Shown here in pieces: positions 60,079 to 64,000 of a stretch of DNA of 64,000 nt (within the stretch, counting starts at the first letter, position 1; each line of letters starts with the position of its first letter). Where the stretch lies: contig JAFSEZ010000023.1 in assembly GCA_017435505.1 (NCBI GenBank), positions 1 through 64,000 of the forward strand. Reading direction: 5' to 3'. The notes under the pieces are model-generated. The model did no database searches. It was not told the origin of the DNA and saw only the letters and a program-made list of their open reading frames with translations. Source of the DNA: Akkermansia sp. GTDB taxonomy: Bacteria; Verrucomicrobiota; Verrucomicrobiia; Verrucomicrobiales; Akkermansiaceae. A program made the translations under genes and the position numbers.

Positions 60079-61893
60079 ATGAACCATATGCGAATTCTAT
60101 CCCATATAGCAATTACAGCCGCACTTCTTTTTCCCGGCATAGCGTGGTCGCAATCATCTACGGAATTGTTGACACGGGCTCGCAGGGGCGACCCCGGCGC
60201 CATGCGCATACTGGGGAAACGCCTGTATGATGGATACAGCCTGCGCCGAGATGTTGCCAGCGCCGTTGGTTGGTGGGAAAAAGCAGCAAACCGGGGCGAC
60301 ACCCAATCCATGGTCTACCTTGGAGACATGTACATGCATGGAGTCTACTACGGGCAAAACACAGAAAAAGCCATTGCCTGGTGGGAACGAGCCGCAGACA
60401 AAGGCAACAAAGCCGCAATAAAACGGTTGAAGAAACACGCACCCCATGCAGTAACCGACAGACAGGAGGAAGCCCCCGACACCCAAGAAGCCACGGAAAG
60501 CGCAGCGACCCACCTCGTTGCCCCAACGCCGGGACCGGCACCTGAACCGGCACCCCGTTATCCGGATTGCTCACAGATTATAAATGAGATGGTGAGCCAC
60601 ATCTCCACCAAAGCGCATCAAGCCGGGGTGAGCTCAATTTCGCTTCTTACTTTTCTTCACAACGGTAGTAAGAGCAACGAACTGACAGCGCACGTGAGAA
60701 ACCTGCTGATAGAACAACTAAGTGAAAAAAATCCCCACAATATCTCATACTTTGACCGTGAGGACAGCAAACTTGTAGCCGAAGAAAGCGGGCTATCCCT
60801 CGATGGTGAGCAATTAAACAGCTCAGAAGCCATTTTGATGGGAGAAATCTTTAGCACTCCCGGCGATAAGGTGGGCTACATCAGCTACCGGCTTTTCCGC
60901 GCAGCAGACACGCGCATCGTAGCTGCCGGATACAGTGGTGTACAGTGGACACGTGACGAACAGCAGCTGCACCAAGGACACTCGCGCAAGCTTGCCGCAA
61001 ACTCTCTTCCCCAAATTGATAAAAAAGAGCTTGAGACCCTGGCCGCTAAGATAAAGCGTGTGCAAACCGGAATCGCCATCGTCCAAGAAAGCAGGCTTAG
61101 CGCTGATAATACGCGAGACGCTCGCATGGCTTTCGCCCAAATCATCCCATTGCTTCTGCACAAAGGCAATATCCTCTTTGAGCGTGAATATTTTCGCCTC
61201 GCAGCCAGAGAAACAGCCCTGAACGGCAATGAGGTGATGCCCGGGCAAGGAATCGGCGCCGTGGGCCGGCTCTCCGCCACTACCGGCTCCACAACCTGCA
61301 ACAAATACAAGCTCCAAATCAGTGCTATCCCCAAAGGAAACTTACTGGTTGCCCATACTTTCTCTCAGAAAAAAGGTAGCGTGCCGAATAGCTCCGGGGC
61401 CGGCGTTTCAGAAAATGATTTCAACAGCTTTATGGACGACCTTGACGCACGAAATCGTGATATGCAACTCGTTTATGAAGGCGAACGCATCATCGAAGAT
61501 GAGCATAAGACGCGAATGGAAGAACGTATTCATCAACTTTACAAAGAACACAATGGAGATAGAAAAGCCATTTTGAGAGAACTTCAAAAAGAGTTAGTTA
61601 TCGAAACCATCGCGAATTGTTTGAAAAATGATGCAGACAAACAAATTGAATTTACCGGGATCTTCGGTCAGTGCCCTTCAAATTGCTTTTCTAGACAGAA
61701 TTTCGCAGAACAATGGGTAAAGCACCCTACTCACGGAACTTACACTATACGTAACGGATTCGGGGAGACACCCTCCATAAAAATGGAATACACCATAGGA
61801 ATCACTTACGATGACCGAGGGCTTCCCCATGTCATCAGATACAAAATAGATTTCACCCCATCAAAAAAATACATCATCAAGAAACAAAACTAA
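60079..61893 (+). CDS. Exported Sel1-repeat and CsgG/FlgO-like protein
   Basis: The 604-residue product has a signal peptide (ITAALLFPGIAWSQ), two to three Sel1 repeats (GDPGAMRILGKRLYDGYSL, AVGWWEKAANRGD, AIAWWERAADKGN), a Pro-rich linker, and a domain with ISYFDREDSKLVAEESGLSL and ILMGEIF, which resembles CsgG/FlgO-type proteins that bind and sense lipids or form assemblies at the outer membrane. A charged C-terminal region follows. Function unknown; it is followed 14 bases later by a second CsgG-like gene. Confidence 0.72.
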   Translation: MNHMRILSHIAITAALLFPGIAWSQSSTELLTRARRGDPGAMRILGKRLYDGYSLRRDVASAVGWWEKAANRGDTQSMVYLGDMYMHGVYYGQNTEKAIAWWERAADKGNKAAIKRLKKHAPHAVTDRQEEAPDTQEATESAATHLVAPTPGPAPEPAPRYPDCSQIINEMVSHISTKAHQAGVSSISLLTFLHNGSKSNELTAHVRNLLIEQLSEKNPHNISYFDREDSKLVAEESGLSLDGEQLNSSEAILMGEIFSTPGDKVGYISYRLFRAADTRIVAAGYSGVQWTRDEQQLHQGHSRKLAANSLPQIDKKELETLAAKIKRVQTGIAIVQESRLSADNTRDARMAFAQIIPLLLHKGNILFEREYFRLAARETALNGNEVMPGQGIGAVGRLSATTGSTTCNKYKLQISAIPKGNLLVAHTFSQKKGSVPNSSGAGVSENDFNSFMDDLDARNRDMQLVYEGERIIEDEHKTRMEERIHQLYKEHNGDRKAILRELQKELVIETIANCLKNDADKQIEFTGIFGQCPSNCFSRQNFAEQWVKHPTHGTYTIRNGFGETPSIKMEYTIGITYDDRGLPHVIRYKIDFTPSKKYIIKKQN

Positions 61894-61907
61894 TCCACAT
61901 CAATCCC

Positions 61908-62957
61908 ATGAACATCAAAAACATCGCCACAACATGCAGTATGCTGGCAGCCATGCTTCTTGGCGCAGCCCAAGCTCAGGAAACAGGAGACAAGCCCATC
62001 ATCGCCGTACCGGCTTTCTCCAACCAAACAAACGGACATGTCACCCGCGTTGCACCGGGTTCCTACACCAGCACCGTCAAACGCGCAGCCAAGGAGCAAT
62101 TGGATGTTGACACCAACGCCGACAATTCACGCTACATTGAAAATCTCACCGTAGAATATGCCCCGGGCGAATGGAGGCTTCCCGCCATTGCCGGCGAAAT
62201 CGCGGCAGATGCTGCCAACAACGCTATCGCCGCCACCCGGCGTTTTCGCATTCTCTCGCGCTCCGAACCGGCCATTCAGGCAGCAGAGCAAGAGTTAGCC
62301 TACCAAAGCTCCGGCAGCGCGGACAGCTCTTCGCTGCTTTCCGCACTCAAGAGCATGAATGCAAAATACCTGATGCGCGGGCGCATCAACCGCTTCCGTG
62401 TAGATGAAACAACGGCGTTTGCCTACGGCGTAAACCGCAGACAGGTCATCACCAGCATCAGCCTTGATTTGAACATCATTGATGTGCAGACCATGGAGAT
62501 TATCGCCGGCGAGAGCATGCAGGAAAGAATCGTCCTGCGCATCCCGCATGGCGTCACCAACATGACGAGCATCTACGATTGGGAAGCCATCATGCGCAAA
62601 GCCATCTCCACCTGTGTGCCGAAATTCCTGGCCAAGCTGAATATAGCCTCCGGAGCCCCGGATGAACTGGAACACAGCGCCCCGATGGTAGAAGTCTCCA
62701 TCAACTCCACCCCCGAAGGTGCAGATGTCGAATTCAACGGTGATTTTGTAGGCAACACCCCCTGCACCGTCAGCATTCCTTCCGTACCGGGCATGCTCAG
62801 CATTTCTGCTGCCGGTTATGAGCCTTGGCGCAAACGTATCAAACCCAACGCCGGCCTGAAAATTGCCCCCAGGTTGAAAGAAATCAAGGTGACACCCCTT
62901 CCTCAAGAGCGGCCACAGCAACCTCAACAACCCGAAGCTCAGCTTCAAGCGTTCTGA
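61908..62957 (+). CDS. Exported CsgG-like protein with a PEGA domain
   Basis: The 349-residue product has a signal peptide (TTCSMLAAMLLGAAQA), a CsgG-type domain (KPIIAVPAFSNQT, RRFRILSRSEPAIQAAEQEL, AKYLMRGRINRFRVDE, ISLDLNIIDVQTMEIIAGES), and a C-terminal PEGA domain (INSTPEGADVEFNGDFVGNTPC). CsgG homologues form secretion channels for curli, while lone ones of this type are less understood. It is between the Sel1/CsgG-like gene and a GYF_2 protein gene (30-base gap). Confidence 0.82.
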   Translation: MNIKNIATTCSMLAAMLLGAAQAQETGDKPIIAVPAFSNQTNGHVTRVAPGSYTSTVKRAAKEQLDVDTNADNSRYIENLTVEYAPGEWRLPAIAGEIAADAANNAIAATRRFRILSRSEPAIQAAEQELAYQSSGSADSSSLLSALKSMNAKYLMRGRINRFRVDETTAFAYGVNRRQVITSISLDLNIIDVQTMEIIAGESMQERIVLRIPHGVTNMTSIYDWEAIMRKAISTCVPKFLAKLNIASGAPDELEHSAPMVEVSINSTPEGADVEFNGDFVGNTPCTVSIPSVPGMLSISAAGYEPWRKRIKPNAGLKIAPRLKEIKVTPLPQERPQQPQQPEAQLQAF

Positions 62958-62987
62958 TACCCACATATCACACATCTGTCTACCGGC

Positions 62988-64000
62988 ATGAAGAAGTACT
63001 ATATATCCCCGGATGGAACAAACCCACAAGGTCCCTTCACGGAAGAGGACATTCTGAAGCAACTCCAATCCGGACAACTGAACTATGACCAGCTCATCTG
63101 GTGCGAGGGGATGGATTCCTATGACACTGTAGAAAACATCTTTTCTAGGGATGGTAGTAAGAAATCTACGGATTCGCCTAAATATGATACGCGGGCAACG
63201 GATGCCATCAAAAGCGTAACCTGCACAATAAAGAAAAAGAGTCAAAAACTCGTAAACCAAAAGCTAATAAGTAAAGAGTGTGCACATAACGCATGGACGC
63301 ATGTTAAACCTTTTTTATTCGAAAAACGAAAATTGGCATGCCTCGTCATTCTGTTGTCAGTCATATTTGTTCTCATTACCTGTTCTCTTCAATCCTCCGA
63401 CGATAAAATTGATGAGCAGAGCAGATCCTATATTGTTAACCGCTATCGTTTTATCGTTGACTTACCAAGTATACTAAAAAATCGGAGAAATGATGTATAT
63501 CGTATGAATTATTACGATGAGTCAGGAGCGCCGAGAAAAACAGAGCTGTACAAAACAAAGGAAGAAATGTTCAATGTTGCATTAGAAAGACTGTGGGAAG
63601 CTTACTGGTATAAATCGCGGTACTATGAGTTAGGAAGAGATCGCAGACGGTGGATAGAAAAAATTGAAAGTGCTCAGAAAGATCATTTAGAAGTCTTTGT
63701 GGCAGAATATCAACAGCGTCTGTATAAAACAGAGGAAGAAATAGCCAAGGCCATATTCGATGGTTACGATGTGTATGAGCTTATGCTCACAGGTATCGGT
63801 TGTCCCGAAACTGCGTTTTTTTCAGACGAATACCTAGAACTACAAGAACGAATTCCCGAACTAAAAGAAGTCCTTGTAAAACTATATGATCGCTACCCTA
63901 ATGAGTTCTCCAAAAGCAAAGAATGGCTGAATTTACTGCTCGATTTCGAAAAAAACATCAGTGATGAGATGCAACATAGGCTTGGGGTAGGTCGAGTACT
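62988..64000 (+). CDS. GYF_2-domain membrane protein, partial at the window end
   Basis: An open frame begins with KKYYISPDGTNPQGPFTEED, a GYF_2 domain (residues about 1-50) that usually binds proline-rich peptides, then a membrane helix ACLVILLSVIFVLITC near residue 120. The following region is rich in Tyr, Lys and Glu, unlike known families. The frame runs through 64000 with no stop. DNA after about 63100 is AT-richer than the rest of the window. At least 337 residues are present. Confidence 0.75.
   Translation, partial: MKKYYISPDGTNPQGPFTEEDILKQLQSGQLNYDQLIWCEGMDSYDTVENIFSRDGSKKSTDSPKYDTRATDAIKSVTCTIKKKSQKLVNQKLISKECAHNAWTHVKPFLFEKRKLACLVILLSVIFVLITCSLQSSDDKIDEQSRSYIVNRYRFIVDLPSILKNRRNDVYRMNYYDESGAPRKTELYKTKEEMFNVALERLWEAYWYKSRYYELGRDRRRWIEKIESAQKDHLEVFVAEYQQRLYKTEEEIAKAIFDGYDVYELMLTGIGCPETAFFSDEYLELQERIPELKEVLVKLYDRYPNEFSKSKEWLNLLLDFEKNISDEMQHRLGVGRV

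Overview
This 64 kb window looks like an ordinary stretch of chromosome from a Gram-negative member of the Verrucomicrobiota, plausibly a gut or mucus-associated, Akkermansia-like bacterium. The phylum call is moderate and rests on gene content and the style of the proteins: a very long primary sigma factor with a Lys/Ala/Pro tail, an ADP-forming acetyl-CoA synthetase, a fucose mutarotase, exopolysaccharide O-acetylation genes, many lipoproteins, and almost no Shine-Dalgarno sequences. There is no rRNA, tRNA, CRISPR array, insertion sequence or prophage. About 60 protein genes are supported, mostly housekeeping and cell-envelope genes.

Layout. 0-5.2 kb (minus): rpoD, maf, ilvA. 5.2-7.1 kb: a repeat-rich spacer, two small genes and rplY. 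7.3-12.9 kb (plus): a lipoprotein, RNase R, then cysS-queF-queC. 12.9-14.3 kb (minus): an L,D-transpeptidase and a 20-residue-repeat secreted protein. 14.4-21 kb (plus): manC-ruvX, ADP-forming acyl-CoA synthetase, an octaheme cytochrome with HEAT/TPR repeats and its membrane partner. 21-24.7 kb (minus): comEC, cysteine desulfurase, a small exported protein. 25-31.7 kb (plus): one tight eight-gene run, purE-pyrR-pyrB-pseudo-pyrC, an ELM1-like protein, two glycosyltransferases, umuD. 32-37 kb: acyl-ACP thioesterase, UDP-glucuronate decarboxylase, an Old-Yellow-Enzyme relative, a MerR regulator, rseP. 37-39.7 kb (minus): patatin, lepA. 39.9-48.4 kb (plus): an unknown gene, tadA, ybeY, rpoN, ankyrin protein, a Zn/Mn ABC transporter with an extra membrane protein, pseudopilin, DAHP synthase. 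48.5-53.9 kb (plus): MBOAT acetyltransferase with two SGNH proteins, then fucU-queD-bioG-like. 53.9-59.2 kb: a transglutaminase-like lipoprotein, a PAS/PP2C phosphatase facing a membrane Ser/Thr kinase, a DNA-binding protein. 59.3-64 kb (plus): a zinc-ribbon protein and a Sel1/CsgG-like, CsgG-PEGA and GYF_2 membrane-protein cluster that runs off the end.

The most general observation is a uniform promoter design. More than twenty genes carry TTGAC/TTGCA-like -35 boxes, mostly with exactly 17 bases, before TAGAAT-like -10 boxes. In most of these the start codon lies only about 6-16 bases beyond the -10, so many mRNAs should be leaderless or nearly so. This pattern was used to choose several start codons. 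Other points worth attention are the histone-H1-like repeats and apparent duplication of region 1.1 in RpoD, a catalytically dead dihydroorotase behind pyrB, a PurE with a substituted active-site loop, a ComEC whose metallo-beta-lactamase motif is lost, a dispersed intergenic repeat present twice, and the CsgG-like cluster at the right end.
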